Below, in pieces: positions 1-12,148 of a stretch of 64,000 nt of DNA. Both the position numbers and the translations under genes were made by a program. Within the stretch, counting starts at the first letter, position 1, and each line of letters starts with the position of its first letter. Location: NCBI RefSeq assembly GCF_036346615.1, contig NZ_CP107836.1:1240001-1304000 (forward strand), given 5' to 3'. The notes below the pieces were generated by a model. The model saw only the letters and a list, made by a program, of their open reading frames with translations, did no database searches and was not told the DNA's origin. This stretch comes from Streptomyces sp. NBC_00523 (GTDB lineage: Bacteria > Actinomycetota > Actinomycetes > Streptomycetales > Streptomycetaceae).

Positions 1-2268
<2,268 letters not shown>

Positions 2269-2362
2269 GAGCGCTCCTCGTGCGGATCCGGACACACCCG
2301 GAAGGGCCATCGTAACGACCCGGCGGCCCGTCCTCCCCCGGGGACCGTGAGAGCCCTGACAA

Positions 2363-2402
2363 CGCCGACGGGCACCCGGTTGTTCCCGGGTGCCCGTCGG
2401 CG
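2363..2402 (-). terminator. Hairpin terminator after apt
   Basis: Inverted repeat of 17 bp (2363-2379 with 2386-2402) around a short loop, just downstream of the apt stop. It has no T-run, which is usual for Streptomyces. It could separate apt from relA, or act as a partial attenuator between them. Confidence 0.75.
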
Positions 2403-2418
2403 TCGGTGCGGCAGCTCC

Positions 2419-2970
2419 TCAGACCGTGATCAGGGCCTCCAGCGGGGCCCCGCGCAGGCTGTCGGCCAGGCGGGCCCGGCCGGCCAGGAAGCCGAGCTCC
2501 ATGAGGACGGCGACCCCGGCGACCTGGGCGCCGGCCCGGCGGATGAGCTCCAGGGACGCGTCGGCGGTGCCGCCGGTGGCGAGCACGTCGTCGATGACCA
2601 TGATCCGGTCGTCGGCGGACAGGTCCTCCGCGTGGATCTCGATCTCGGCGGTGCCGTACTCCAGCTCGTACGCCTGGCTGAGCGTGGCGCCCGGCAGCTT
2701 CCCGGCCTTGCGGACCGGTACGAAGCCGAGGCCGGCCCGGACCGCGACGGGCGCGGCCAGGATGAAGCCGCGGGCCTCCAGGCCGACGATCTTCGTGGCG
2801 CCGTGCCGCAGGCACAGCTCCGCGAGGGCGTCGGTGAGCGCCGTGAAGGCGACCGGGTCCGCGAGCAGCGGGGTGATGTCCTTGAACATCACGCCCGGCT
2901 TCGGGTAGTCCGCCACGTCACGGATGCGGCTGAGCAGCAGCTCCCTGGTGCTCTCGGTGGTGCTGGTCAT
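2419..2970 (-). CDS. apt: Adenine phosphoribosyltransferase
   Basis: Purine salvage enzyme that joins adenine and PRPP to give AMP. The 183-residue protein has the type I PRTase PRPP loop (IMVIDDVLATGGTA, about residues 122-135) and the Apt-specific start YPKPGVMFKDITPLL. Its ATG shares one base with the secF stop (TGATG), so it is probably translationally coupled to the sec operon. relA follows on the same strand, and this apt-relA pairing is common in actinobacteria. Confidence 0.97.
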   Translation of the reverse strand: MTSTTESTRELLLSRIRDVADYPKPGVMFKDITPLLADPVAFTALTDALAELCLRHGATKIVGLEARGFILAAPVAVRAGLGFVPVRKAGKLPGATLSQAYELEYGTAEIEIHAEDLSADDRIMVIDDVLATGGTADASLELIRRAGAQVAGVAVLMELGFLAGRARLADSLRGAPLEALITV

Positions 2971-4064
2971 CAGCGCTTCCCCGGGGTCCGGCCGTGGCCC
3001 CTCGGCTGCTGGCGCTGTCCGACGACGGCACCCGCGGGGGCGGCGTCCTCGTAGTCGCCCTCGCCTCGTTCGTCCTCCTCGGTCTCACCCTTGGCGGCGG
3101 CGGCCGCGCGCTTGGCGAGGACCCGCTTCTTCAGGGCCTTCATCTGCGGCTCGCGTTCCTTGAGGTCGGCGACCAGCGGGGTGGCGATGAAGATCGAGGA
3201 GTACGCACCGGCCGCGAGGCCGACGAAGAGGGCGAGCGAGATGTCGTTCAGCATGCCGGCGCCGAGGACGCCGCCGCCGATGAACAGCAGGCCGGCGACC
3301 GGCAGCAGGGCGACGACGGTGGTGTTGATCGAGCGGACCAGCGTGCTGTTGATGGAGCGGTTGGCGACGTCGCTGTACGTCCACCGGGTCTGCTTGGTGA
3401 TCCCCTTCGTGCCCTCCTTGAGGCTGTCGAAGACGACGACCGTGTCGTAGAGGGAGTAACCGAGGATGGTCAGCAGACCGATCACGGTGCCCGGGGTGAC
3501 CTCGAAGCCGACGAGGGCGTAGACACCCACCGTGATGGTGATGTCGTGGATCAGCGCGACCAGGGCCGCGACGGCCATCCGCCACTCGAAGGCGATGGCC
3601 AGGTAGATCACGACCAGGATCATGAAGACGCCGAGGCCGGTCCACGCCTTGTTGGCGATCTGCTCGCCCCAGCTGGGACCGACGAGGTCGGCCGCGATCT
3701 TCTCGCGCGGGACATCGAGGTCCTTGGCGAGCTTGTCCTGGATCTGGTCGGACTTCGCGGTGTCGACCTCGGTGATCTGGATGCGCAGACCGCCGTTGCC
3801 GAGCTTCTGGACGATGGCCTGGTGGCCGGAGGCGTCGGACGCCAGGTCCTCCGCCTCGGAGACGGACACGCTCGTCTTCGGGGTGGTGAAGACGGCACCG
3901 CCCTTGAACTCGATGCCCATGTTCAGGCCGCTGACCACCAGGCCGAGGATGGCCGTGATGGTGATCAGGACGGAGACGCCGTACCAGATCTTGCGCTTGC
4001 CGATGAAGTCGTAGCCGACCTCGCCTCGGTAGAGACGGGCGCCGAGATTCCCGAGTCGCGACAT
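2970..4064 (-). CDS. secF: Protein translocase subunit SecF
   Basis: Membrane part of the SecDF complex, which uses the proton gradient to help pull secreted proteins across the membrane. The protein is 364 residues with six predicted membrane segments: one near residues 27-47, then the extracytoplasmic P4-type domain, then five in the second half. The C-terminal tail is charged and Ala/Glu-rich. The start at 4064 (MSRLGNLGARLYRG) has an excellent ribosome site, GAAGGAGG, which lies inside the end of secD. The secD stop is one base upstream, so the two are surely co-translated. A longer frame to 4130 exists but has no ribosome site. Confidence 0.97.
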   Translation of the reverse strand: MSRLGNLGARLYRGEVGYDFIGKRKIWYGVSVLITITAILGLVVSGLNMGIEFKGGAVFTTPKTSVSVSEAEDLASDASGHQAIVQKLGNGGLRIQITEVDTAKSDQIQDKLAKDLDVPREKIAADLVGPSWGEQIANKAWTGLGVFMILVVIYLAIAFEWRMAVAALVALIHDITITVGVYALVGFEVTPGTVIGLLTILGYSLYDTVVVFDSLKEGTKGITKQTRWTYSDVANRSINSTLVRSINTTVVALLPVAGLLFIGGGVLGAGMLNDISLALFVGLAAGAYSSIFIATPLVADLKEREPQMKALKKRVLAKRAAAAAKGETEEDERGEGDYEDAAPAGAVVGQRQQPRGHGRTPGKR

Positions 4065-4065
4065 C

Positions 4066-5820
4066 TCACGCCTCCTTCGGTTCGGTGGGGGCGTTGACAC
4101 GACGGGAGCGGCGCAGCGGCGGCTTCGCACCGAGGCGCTTCGGGTCCAGACCGGACCACGGGTGGCCGCTGGCGAAGAACTTCTTGCGGGCCATGATCGT
4201 CATGAGCGGCTTGGTAAAGAAGAAGACCACGACGACGTCGAGCAGGGTGGTGAGACCCAGCGTGAACGCGAAGCCCTGGACCTTGCCGACGGTGACCACG
4301 AAGAGCACGGCGGCGGCGAGGAACGACACGAAGTCGGAGACCAGGATGGTGCGCCGGGCGCGCGGCCAGCCGCGTTCCACGGCGGGGCGCAGCGTACGGC
4401 CCTCGCGGATCTCGTCCCGTACGCGTTCGAAGTACACGATGAACGAGTCGGCGGTGATACCGATGGCCACGATGGCACCGCAGACGGCCGGCAGGTTCAG
4501 CGCGAAGCCGATGGCCGGGCCGAGCAGCGACATGATCGTGTAGCTGAGGATGCCGGAGACCAGGAGGCTGAGCAGGGCGATGAACGCCAGACCGCGGTAG
4601 TAGGCCACCAGGTAGATGACCACGAGGGCGAGGCCGATGGCGCCGGCGATGAGACCGGCCTTCAGCTGCTCGCCGCCGAGCGCTGCGGTGACGGTGGTGA
4701 CGCTCTGCTCCTTGAAGGAGAGCGGGAGCGCACCGTAGGAGAGCTGGTTGGCCAGGGCCTCGGCGGACTCCTGGTTGAAGCTGCCGGAGATCTCGGCGCT
4801 GCCGCTCAGCTGCTCGCTGACGCGGGGGGCGGAGACGACCTCGCCGTCCAGCGCGATGGCGAACTGGTTCTGCGGCTGCTGCTGCGTGGAGAGCTTCTTG
4901 GTGATCGTCTGGAACTGCTTGGAGCCCTTGCCGCTGAACTCCATCTGGACGATCCACATGCCGCGCTGCTGGTCGAAGGCGGCCTTGGCGGTCTTGACCT
5001 CGGTGCCGGAGACCTCGGCCGGGCCGAGCACGTACTTGGCGTCGCCTTCCTGGCTGCAGGCCACGACGGTGTCGCCGGCCTTGCTGCCCAGGGCGGCCTT
5101 GGAGCGGGACGCCTTGCTGGAGCAGTCGAGCGAGGCGAACTGCTCCTGGAGCTTGGCGGCGGCGGCCTGGTCCTCGGCGGACGCGGACTCACTGGCCTTC
5201 GGCGTGGCGCTGGCCTTCGGCGACGGCGAGGAGTCGGCCTTCAGGGCGCCGGTGACCGCGCGGCCCTGGGTGGTGGCGGACGCGGACGGCTTGTCCGAGG
5301 GGCTGGCGGCCTTGTCGCCGTCCGTCGCCTTCTCGGAGGCGGACGCCTTCGGCGAGGGCGAGCTGCTGGCCTTGCCGGAGGGCGAGGCGCTGGGGTCCGG
5401 GGTGGGCGTGCCCTCGGCGACGGTCAGCACCGGCCGGAAGTACAGCTTGGCGGTGGTGCCGACCTGCTCCCTGGCCTGGGCGGAGTTCGTGCCCTTGGGG
5501 ATGTTGACGATGATGTTGCTGTTGCCCTGGGTCTGGACCTCGGCCTCGCTGACCCCGAGACCGTTGACACGGCGGTTCATGATGTCGACCGCGGTGTCCA
5601 TGTTGGTCTTGTTGATCGCCTTTTCCTGGCCCGGCTCGGCCTTGGCCTCCAGCGTGATGGAGGTGCCGCCCGCCAGGTCGATGCCGAGTCGCGGCGTCGG
5701 CTGGTGGGCCAGGAACATCCCGCCCGTGAGGGCGACCATGGCGATCAGGATCAGCGCCAGGGAACGCACTGGGTTCCCCTGACCGCCGGCCGCGCCTCGG
5801 CCCTTCTTCGGTGCTGCCAC
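4066..5820 (-). CDS. secD: Protein translocase subunit SecD
   Basis: Partner of SecF in the accessory Sec translocase. It has an N-terminal membrane segment (about residues 20-38), a large outside domain starting with the family motif LGIDLAGGTSITLEA, and five membrane segments in the last 230 residues. The outside domain carries a roughly 85-residue insertion, about residues 155-240, made almost only of Ser, Ala, Pro and Lys (for example SASPSGKASSSPSPKA). The rest is canonical. A GTG start at 5820 (VAAPKKGRG) was chosen because GGGAG is placed upstream and the longer frame has no ribosome site. 584 residues. Confidence 0.97.
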   Translation of the reverse strand: MAAPKKGRGAAGGQGNPVRSLALILIAMVALTGGMFLAHQPTPRLGIDLAGGTSITLEAKAEPGQEKAINKTNMDTAVDIMNRRVNGLGVSEAEVQTQGNSNIIVNIPKGTNSAQAREQVGTTAKLYFRPVLTVAEGTPTPDPSASPSGKASSSPSPKASASEKATDGDKAASPSDKPSASATTQGRAVTGALKADSSPSPKASATPKASESASAEDQAAAAKLQEQFASLDCSSKASRSKAALGSKAGDTVVACSQEGDAKYVLGPAEVSGTEVKTAKAAFDQQRGMWIVQMEFSGKGSKQFQTITKKLSTQQQPQNQFAIALDGEVVSAPRVSEQLSGSAEISGSFNQESAEALANQLSYGALPLSFKEQSVTTVTAALGGEQLKAGLIAGAIGLALVVIYLVAYYRGLAFIALLSLLVSGILSYTIMSLLGPAIGFALNLPAVCGAIVAIGITADSFIVYFERVRDEIREGRTLRPAVERGWPRARRTILVSDFVSFLAAAVLFVVTVGKVQGFAFTLGLTTLLDVVVVFFFTKPLMTIMARKKFFASGHPWSGLDPKRLGAKPPLRRSRRVNAPTEPKEA

Positions 5821-5968
5821 CTTGTTGTTTCTCCCTGTCCAACCGCCCCGCGCCGGGTATGCGCCCAAGCGGCCACGAAGTTAAGTGGGGACCCGCCCCC
5901 GCGAAGGCACGCACGCACCGGGGGCCGGACGCCTGTGGGCTCTCACGGCATCCCCGGGTCGCGGTGTG

Positions 5969-6436
5969 CTACTTCGCGTCGGCCTCGCCGTCGGTCTTGC
6001 CCTCGGACTTCTTGTCGTCCGCGGCTTCGGCGTCGGCCTCGACGTCGTCGTCCGAGTCGGTCTTCTTGACCAGGTCGGTCTTGGCGTCGTCGGCCTCGGT
6101 CAGCGAGGAGGCGTCGTCGGGCACGACCGCGGCGTCGACGTCGAGCTCCGGGTCGTCGCCGTGGACGATGCGGTTGTACTCCGCGTCGTCGAGGACGGCG
6201 CCGATCGCGTTCTTCGCGTACACGGCGTGGACGCCGGGAGCGACCTCAAGGAGGACCGTGTCGTCGTGCAGCTCCTTGACGGTGGCGTACATGCCCCCGA
6301 TCGTGCGGACGCCGGTGCCGGGCTGCATCTCGTTGCGCATGGCAGCGGCCGCGGCCTGCTTCTTCTTGGCGGACCGCGTCATCAGGAACATGGCCCCGAT
6401 GAGCACGATGAAGGGGAGGAGAAGGGACACATTCAC
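5969..6436 (-). CDS. yajC: Preprotein translocase subunit YajC
   Basis: Small single-pass membrane protein that associates with SecDF. Residues 4-20 form the membrane segment (LLLPFIVLIGAMFLM), followed by a basic patch (RSAKKKQ) and the conserved MQPGTGVRTIGGMYATV region. The C-terminal 60 residues are extremely acidic and Lys-rich, as in other streptomycete YajC proteins. 155 residues, GTG start. secD begins about 150 bases downstream on the same strand; I see nothing else in that gap. Confidence 0.95.
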   Translation of the reverse strand: MNVSLLLPFIVLIGAMFLMTRSAKKKQAAAAAMRNEMQPGTGVRTIGGMYATVKELHDDTVLLEVAPGVHAVYAKNAIGAVLDDAEYNRIVHGDDPELDVDAAVVPDDASSLTEADDAKTDLVKKTDSDDDVEADAEAADDKKSEGKTDGEADAK

Positions 6437-6601
6437 GGGACGAGTTTCCTTCGCACGACCGCACTGGAGAACGGCCTGGTCTACGGGGGTGGATACACCG
6501 ACCCGTTACGGGCGGCATCGGCGGAGTCTAAGCGAGTCCGCATCGATGGAACAACGCCCAGCATGGCACCGTGGTTCCGCTTCCGGTCAACCTGTGACGC
6601 A

Positions 6602-7675
6602 TCACGCCCCGAACAGGCCCTGTTGTCCCGTTACGCCGTGCTGCGGCGGGACCATTCCCAGGTGGGCCCAGGCGGCCGGGGTGGCGACCCGTCCGCGCGG
6701 CGTCCTGGCCAGCAGTCCTTCCCGTACGAGGAAGGGCTCGGCGACCTCCTCGACGGTCTCGCGCTCCTCCCCCACGGCGACCGCGAGCGTGGACAGGCCC
6801 ACCGGACCCCCGCCGAACAGCTTGAGCAGCGCCCCGAGCACCGCCCGGTCCAGCCGGTCCAGACCCCGGGCGTCGACCTCGTACACCCCGAGGGCCGCCG
6901 ACGCGATCTCCCGGTCGATCCGGCCGTCGGCCTTGACCTGGGCGTAGTCCCGCACGCGGCGCAGCAGCCGGTTCGCGATACGGGGCGTGCCCCGGGAGCG
7001 CCCGGCGATCTCGGCGGCGCCCTCGGCGTCCAGCTCGACGTCGAGCAGGCGGGCGGACCGGTGGATCACCCGTTCCAGCTCGGCGGGGGCGTAGAACTCC
7101 ATGTGCCCGGTGAAGCCGAAGCGGTCGCGCAGCGGGGGCGGCAGCAGCCCGGCCCGGGTGGTGGCGCCGACCAGCGTGAAGGGGGGCAGCTCCAGCGGGA
7201 TCGCGGTGGCGCCGGGGCCCTTGCCGACGATGACGTCGACCCGGAAGTCCTCCATGGCCATGTACAGCATCTCCTCGGCGGGCCGGGACATGCGGTGGAT
7301 CTCGTCCAGGAACAGCACCTCGCCCTCCTGGAGCGAGGAGAGGATCGCCGCGAGGTCGCCGGCGTGCTGGATGGCGGGGCCGGAGGTGATGCGGATCGGG
7401 GCGTTCATCTCCGCCGCGATGATCATGGAGAGGGTGGTCTTGCCGAGGCCGGGCGCGCCGGAGAGCAGGACGTGGTCGGCGGTGGCGCCGCGGGCGCGGG
7501 CGGCCTTGAGGACCAGGTCGAGCTGTTCGCGGACCTTTTCCTGGCCGACGAACTCGTCCAGGTCCTTGGGGCGCAGCGCGGCCTCGACCGCGGTGTCGTC
7601 GCCGTCCGCGCCGGCGTCGACCAGCCGCTCGTCGAGCCGGTCGTCCATGCCGGCTCCGGTGTCGTCCCAGTTCAT
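6602..7675 (-). CDS. ruvB: Holliday junction DNA helicase RuvB
   Basis: AAA+ motor that drives branch migration of Holliday junctions together with RuvA. 357 residues with Walker [10 protein letters not shown] (73-81), Walker B with DEIH (124-127), sensor 1 GATTRAG, and a C-terminal winged helix. The start at 7675 gives [10 protein letters not shown]. The longer open frame upstream lies inside ruvA and is not used. It is the last gene of the ruvC-ruvA-ruvB set on the - strand. Confidence 0.97.
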   Translation of the reverse strand: MNWDDTGAGMDDRLDERLVDAGADGDDTAVEAALRPKDLDEFVGQEKVREQLDLVLKAARARGATADHVLLSGAPGLGKTTLSMIIAAEMNAPIRITSGPAIQHAGDLAAILSSLQEGEVLFLDEIHRMSRPAEEMLYMAMEDFRVDVIVGKGPGATAIPLELPPFTLVGATTRAGLLPPPLRDRFGFTGHMEFYAPAELERVIHRSARLLDVELDAEGAAEIAGRSRGTPRIANRLLRRVRDYAQVKADGRIDREIASAALGVYEVDARGLDRLDRAVLGALLKLFGGGPVGLSTLAVAVGEERETVEEVAEPFLVREGLLARTPRGRVATPAAWAHLGMVPPQHGVTGQQGLFGA

Positions 7676-7752
7676 CTCGTCTGTCCGCCTCGGATGTATC
7701 GGTGCCCGGGCCGGGGGTGGCCGGCCGGGCGGAGAAGGGGGGCCCGTGCCGC

Positions 7753-8379
7753 TCAGCGCGCCCGGTTGAGGGTCTGCAGGGCGGCGCGCAGCAGCTGTGG
7801 CACGGGCGCCTGGCCTCCGGCGGCGAGGGCTTCCTCGGCCTGGGGCGCGACGGCGGCGACCGCCTCGTCGGCCTCGCGGGTGGCGTAGCCGAGGCCGATC
7901 AGGGCGGCCTGGAGCTGGTCGCGCCAGGAGGCGGAGACGGCGCTGCCGATGCCCTGGCCGGGGGCGTGGGCGCCGATCGGTTCGCCGAGTCGGTCCTTCA
8001 GTTCCAGCAGGAGCTTCTGGGCGCCCTTCTTGCCGATGCCGGAGACGGCGGTGAGCGCCTTCTCGTCGCCGGTGGCCACGGCGAGCCGCAGGGCGTCCGG
8101 GGTGTGCGTGGCCAGCATGGCCTGGGCGAGCCGGGGGCCGACGCCGCTGGCGGTCTGGAGGAGCTCGAAGACCTGCCGCTCGTCGTCGTCGGCGAAGCCG
8201 TAGAGGGTCAGCGAGTCCTCGCGGACGACGAGTGAGGTGGCGAGCCTGGCCTCCTGGCCGATGCGCAGGGCGGCCAGGGTGTTCGGGGCGCACTGGACGG
8301 CCATGCCGATGCCGCCGACCTCGATGACGGCCGTGGTCGGGGCGAGCGCGGCGACGGGGCCGGTGACGAAGGCGATCAT
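7753..8379 (-). CDS. ruvA: Holliday junction branch-migration protein RuvA
   Basis: Tetrameric junction-binding protein that loads RuvB. 208 residues: N-terminal OB fold ([12 protein letters not shown]), two helix-hairpin-helix motifs ([23 protein letters not shown]), and a C-terminal RuvB-binding domain. Its ATG overlaps the ruvC stop as ATGA, so translation is coupled. Confidence 0.97.
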   Translation of the reverse strand: MIAFVTGPVAALAPTTAVIEVGGIGMAVQCAPNTLAALRIGQEARLATSLVVREDSLTLYGFADDDERQVFELLQTASGVGPRLAQAMLATHTPDALRLAVATGDEKALTAVSGIGKKGAQKLLLELKDRLGEPIGAHAPGQGIGSAVSASWRDQLQAALIGLGYATREADEAVAAVAPQAEEALAAGGQAPVPQLLRAALQTLNRAR

Positions 8380-8945
8380 CGGGGGACCTTCCGGACGGGT
8401 ACGGCTGCGGTGCGCGGGACGCGCGGGGTGCGGGCGGCGGCCGCCGCGTGCGCCTGCTGGAGGCGGTTGAGGGCGGGGGCGCGCCAGATGTGGCAGATGG
8501 CGAGCGCCAGGGCGTCCGCGGCGTCGGCCGGCCTGGGCGGGGCGTCCAGCCGCAGGAGCCGGGTCACCATGGCTCCCACCTGTGCCTTGTCGGCGCGCCC
8601 GCTGCCGGAGACGGCGGCCTTGACCTCGCTGGGCGTGTGCAGGGCGACGGGGAGGCCGCGCCGGGCCGCGCAGAGCATGGCGACCGCGCTGGCCTGGGCG
8701 GTGCCCATCACCGTACGCACGTTGTGCTGGGCGAAGACCCGCTCCACGGCGACGCAGTCGGGGCGGTGCTCGTCGAGCCATTCCTCGATGCCGCGCTCGA
8801 CGGCGACCAGGCGGTGGCCGAGCTCCGCGTCGGGGGAGGTGCGCACGACGCCCACGCCGAGCATGGTGAGCGGGCGGCCCGCGACGCCCTCGACCACGCC
8901 GACCCCGCACCGGGTCAGTCCCGGGTCCACGCCGAGCACGCGCAC
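8376..8945 (-). CDS. ruvC: Crossover junction endodeoxyribonuclease RuvC
   Basis: Resolves Holliday junctions by paired nicks. The RNase H-like fold begins with the catalytic Asp at residue 7 ([16 protein letters not shown]), and further acidic residues are found at AVERVF and in DAADALA. GTG at 8945 is preceded by GGGAGGGG, so I prefer it over the ATG-type start nine codons upstream. 189 residues. First gene of the ruvCAB set. Confidence 0.96.
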   Translation of the reverse strand: MRVLGVDPGLTRCGVGVVEGVAGRPLTMLGVGVVRTSPDAELGHRLVAVERGIEEWLDEHRPDCVAVERVFAQHNVRTVMGTAQASAVAMLCAARRGLPVALHTPSEVKAAVSGSGRADKAQVGAMVTRLLRLDAPPRPADAADALALAICHIWRAPALNRLQQAHAAAAARTPRVPRTAAVPVRKVPR

Positions 8946-9018
8946 GGTCGCCCCTCCCTGCCGATCGGTCAACTGTTCCAGTGTTTCAGCAGGCTATCGG
9001 TCGGCACCGACAATGCGG

Positions 9019-9051
9019 CGGGCCGGCGGGGGTGTGTCCCCCGCCGGCCCG
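9019..9051 (-). terminator. Hairpin terminator after the yebC-family gene
   Basis: A perfect 13-bp GC stem (9020-9032 with 9038-9050, plus an outer C-G pair) closes over TGTGT. It lies 27 bases beyond the stop of the YebC gene and upstream of ruvC, so it separates the two transcription units. Confidence 0.85.
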
Positions 9052-9077
9052 TCCGCAACAGCTGTGTCAGACGCGGC

Positions 9078-9830
9078 TCAGGCGTCGACCTTCGCCATGA
9101 CCTCGTCGCTCACGTCGAAGTTGGCGAAGACGTTCTGCACGTCGTCGCTGTCCTCCAGCGCGTCGATCAGCTTGAAGATCTTGCGCGCGCCCTCTTCGTC
9201 CAGGTCGACCTGCATGGTGGGCAGGAAGTTGGCCTCGGCCGAGTCGTAGTCGATGCCCGCCTCCTGGAGCGCGGTGCGGACCGCGACCATGTCGGTGGCC
9301 TCGCTGACGACCTCGAAGGAGTCGCCGAGGTCGTTGACCTCCTCGGCGCCCGCCTCGAGAACGGCACCGAGCACGTCGTCCTCGGTCAGCTCGCCCTTGG
9401 GGACGATGACGACGCCCTTGCGGTTGAAGAGGTACGAGACGGAACCCGGGTCGGCCATCGAACCGCCGTTGCGGGTCATGGCGACCCGTACGTCGGACGC
9501 GGCACGGTTGCGGTTGTCGGTGAGGCACTCGATGAGCACCGCGACGCCGTTGGGGCCGTAACCCTCGTACATGATCGTCTGGTAGTCGACGCCGCCCGCT
9601 TCGAGACCGCCACCGCGCTTGACCGCGGAGTCGATGTTCTTGTTCGGGACCGAACTCTTCTTCGCCTTCTGGATCGCGTCCACGAGGGTCGGGTTGCCCT
9701 CGGGGTCCACACCGCCGGTGCGGGCCGCGACCTCGATGTTCTTGATCAGCTTCGCGAAGAGCTTGCCGCGCTTGGCGTCAATCACGGCCTTCTTGTGCTT
9801 CGTCGTAGCCCATTTAGAGTGGCCGGACAT
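9078..9830 (-). CDS. YebC/PmpR family transcriptional or translational regulator
   Basis: Widely conserved regulator of the YebC family. Members have been described as DNA-binding regulators and, for YebC, as helpers of ribosomes on proline stretches. The 250-residue protein starts [15 protein letters not shown], has the family core [18 protein letters not shown] and an acidic last third. ATG at 9830 follows GAGAAGG; the eight extra upstream codons are unlikely. It is transcribed in the same direction as pdxST, which sits upstream. Confidence 0.95.
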   Translation of the reverse strand: MSGHSKWATTKHKKAVIDAKRGKLFAKLIKNIEVAARTGGVDPEGNPTLVDAIQKAKKSSVPNKNIDSAVKRGGGLEAGGVDYQTIMYEGYGPNGVAVLIECLTDNRNRAASDVRVAMTRNGGSMADPGSVSYLFNRKGVVIVPKGELTEDDVLGAVLEAGAEEVNDLGDSFEVVSEATDMVAVRTALQEAGIDYDSAEANFLPTMQVDLDEEGARKIFKLIDALEDSDDVQNVFANFDVSDEVMAKVDA

Positions 9831-9891
9831 CTGCCTTCTCCTTCGCGTCACCAAATTCCGTACGAACCCGAGAGATCCTACCGGGATCGAG

Positions 9892-10485
9892 TCACCCGGC
9901 CGCGCGCACCATCTCGGTGAAGTACGCGTGGAGTCGGTGATCCCCGGTCAGTTCCGGGTGGAACGAGGTGGCGAGGGCGTTGTTCTGGCGTACGGCCACG
10001 ATGTGCCCGCCGTGCTCCGCGATCACCTTCGCCCCGGCGCCCACCGACTCGACCCAGGGGGCCCGGATGAAGACGCCCTCGACCGGACCGCCGTCGATCC
10101 CGGCGACCTCGACGGCCGCCTCGAAGGACTCGTTCTGCCGCCCGAAAGCGTTACGGCGCACGATCATGTCGATGCCGCCCAGCGTCTCCTGGCCGGACCG
10201 GGGATCGAGGATCTTGTCGGCGAGCAGGATCATCCCGGCGCAGGTGCCGTAGACCGGCATCCCGGCCGCGATGCGCTCGCGCAGGGGGTCCAGCATGCCG
10301 AAGAGGGCGGCCAGCTTGGACATGGTGGTGGACTCGCCGCCGGGCAGGACCAGGCCGTCCACCTCGGCCAGCTCCTCGGGACGCCGGACCGGCCTGGCCA
10401 GGGCGTCCGCCGAGGCCAGGGCGATCAGGTGTTCCCGTACGTCGCCCTGGAGGGCCAGGACTCCGATCACAGGGGTGTCGTTCAT
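9892..10485 (-). CDS. pdxT: Pyridoxal 5'-phosphate synthase glutaminase subunit PdxT
   Basis: Class I glutaminase that releases ammonia from glutamine and passes it to PdxS for making pyridoxal phosphate. The triad is visible: Cys82 in GTCAG, His176 and Glu178 in SFHPEL. The LPGGEST motif at 47-53 binds substrate. 197 residues. It begins six bases after the pdxS stop, so the pair is one operon. Confidence 0.97.
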   Translation of the reverse strand: MNDTPVIGVLALQGDVREHLIALASADALARPVRRPEELAEVDGLVLPGGESTTMSKLAALFGMLDPLRERIAAGMPVYGTCAGMILLADKILDPRSGQETLGGIDMIVRRNAFGRQNESFEAAVEVAGIDGGPVEGVFIRAPWVESVGAGAKVIAEHGGHIVAVRQNNALATSFHPELTGDHRLHAYFTEMVRAAG

Positions 10486-10491
10486 CGGTGA

Positions 10492-11412
10492 CTACCAGCC
10501 GCGGTTGGCGTAGCGCTCGGCCTCGGGCAGCGTGTCGCAGTTGATGCCGACCATGGCCTCGCCCAGGTTCCGGGAGGCGTCCGCGATGATCTTCGGGTCG
10601 TCGTAGAAGGTGGTGGCCTTCACGATGGCGGCGGCGCGCTTGGCCGGGTCGCCGGACTTGAAGATCCCGGAGCCGACGAAGACGCCCTCGGCACCGAGCT
10701 GGCGCATCAGCGCCGCGTCGGCCGGGGTGGCGACGCCGCCCGCGGAGAACAGCACGACGGGCAGCTTGCCCAGCTCCGCGACCTCCTTGACCAGCTCGTA
10801 GGGGGCGCGCAGGTCCTTGGCGGCCGCGTACAGCTCGTTGTTGTCGTAGCCGCGGAGCCGGGCGATCTCGTTCTTGATCTGGCGCAGGTGGCGGACGGCC
10901 TCGACGACGTTGCCGGTGCCCGCCTCGCCCTTCGAGCGGATCATGGCCGCGCCCTCGGCGATACGGCGCAGCGCCTCGCCCAGGTTGGTGGCGCCGCAGA
11001 CGAAGGGGGTGGTGAAGGCGAACTTGTCGCTGTGGTTGACCTCGTCGGCCGGGGTCAGGACCTCGGACTCGTCGATGTAGTCGACGCCGAGGGACTGGAG
11101 GACCTGCGCCTCCACGAAGTGGCCGATGCGGGACTTGGCCATCACCGGGATGGACACCGACTCGATGATCTCCTCGATCATGTTCGGGTCCGACATCCGG
11201 GCCACGCCGCCGTCCTTGCGGATGTCGGCCGGCACCCGCTCCAGCGCCATGACCGCCACGGCGCCCGCGTCCTCGGCGATCTTCGCCTGCTCGGCGTTGA
11301 CGACGTCCATGATCACGCCGCCCTTGAGCTGCTCGGCCATGCCGCGCTTGACGCGGGCGGTGCCGGTGGCGGGGGCGTCGGCGGACTGCGGGGTGCTGGG
11401 AAGCGTGGACAC
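10492..11412 (-). CDS. pdxS: Pyridoxal 5'-phosphate synthase lyase subunit PdxS
   Basis: TIM-barrel enzyme that builds pyridoxal phosphate from ribose 5-phosphate, glyceraldehyde 3-phosphate and the ammonia from PdxT. Key lysines are seen: Lys93 in [11 protein letters not shown] (Schiff base with ribose phosphate) and Lys161 in [16 protein letters not shown] start at 11412 ([10 protein letters not shown]) sits seven bases after GAGG. The frame open to 11556 is not supported. 306 residues. The 150-bp gap upstream probably holds the promoter, but I cannot assign its boxes with confidence. Confidence 0.97.
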   Translation of the reverse strand: MSTLPSTPQSADAPATGTARVKRGMAEQLKGGVIMDVVNAEQAKIAEDAGAVAVMALERVPADIRKDGGVARMSDPNMIEEIIESVSIPVMAKSRIGHFVEAQVLQSLGVDYIDESEVLTPADEVNHSDKFAFTTPFVCGATNLGEALRRIAEGAAMIRSKGEAGTGNVVEAVRHLRQIKNEIARLRGYDNNELYAAAKDLRAPYELVKEVAELGKLPVVLFSAGGVATPADAALMRQLGAEGVFVGSGIFKSGDPAKRAAAIVKATTFYDDPKIIADASRNLGEAMVGINCDTLPEAERYANRGW

Positions 11413-11562
11413 GGATGACCTCACTGGGGGGAGCGGATGCGGACGCGCCGAATGACGCAGTCCCGAGCAAACTCCCCCGCACCAGTCCACAGCAAGGGCC
11501 AATAGGAGGCCGGTGGATCGTTTTCGCCTACGCCCCCGCGTACGGGGACAGGGCACTGTCCG

Positions 11563-12111
11563 TCAGCTGCCCGGCCGGTCCGCGAGGGCCACCGGCGGCT
11601 CGTCGTCCATCTCGAAGGCCAGCGGGAACGGCGCGTGCCCGGCCAGCCGGAACCACCGCACCGTGCGATGGCGGCGCAGCGCCCGCGCCGCCCGGACCGC
11701 GTCGTTGTGGAAGCGGCGCGCCATCGGCACCCGCCGCACCGCGGCCGCCAGCTCGGACGCCGCGTCCTGGCCCCCGGGGATCTCCCGTACCGCCTCCACC
11801 TGCGCGCTCTCGCCGAACACGGCGCGCAGGGCGGTGCTCAGCTCGCTCTCGGCGACCTCGCGGTGGTCCTCGGGCGACTGCCGCGCGGCGTGCGCGGCCT
11901 CGTACAGCACGATCGACGCGGCCGGGTCGAGGACGCCGGAGGTGGCGAGCTCCTGGGTGACCGAGGCCCGGCGCAGCAGTTGCGCGTCGAGGGCGGCCCG
12001 GGCCGCGTCGATGCGGGTGTGCAGCCGGTCGAGGCGGCCGGCGGTCCAGCTGAGGTACAGGCCGATCGCGACGAGCACCACGACGGCCCAGATGATGAGG
12101 GTTACGGTCAC
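11563..12111 (-). CDS. LemA-like membrane-anchored protein
   Basis: A 182-residue protein with one N-terminal membrane segment (VTLIIWAVVVLVAIGLYLSW) followed by a helical cytoplasmic or external domain. The phrase RLDRLHTRIDAARAALDAQLLRR matches the pattern of LemA proteins (long helix pair after the anchor), as does FHNDAVRAARALRRHR near the end. Its function is unknown; the LemA assignment is by pattern only. The start is uncertain: GTG at 12111 or TTG three codons earlier, neither with a good ribosome site. It lies 37 bases after pimA on the same strand, so it may belong to that operon. Confidence 0.75.
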   Translation of the reverse strand: MTVTLIIWAVVVLVAIGLYLSWTAGRLDRLHTRIDAARAALDAQLLRRASVTQELATSGVLDPAASIVLYEAAHAARQSPEDHREVAESELSTALRAVFGESAQVEAVREIPGGQDAASELAAAVRRVPMARRFHNDAVRAARALRRHRTVRWFRLAGHAPFPLAFEMDDEPPVALADRPGS

Positions 12112-12148
12112 GGGCGGCAAGGCTACCGGGGAACGGGCCCCGCCCCGG

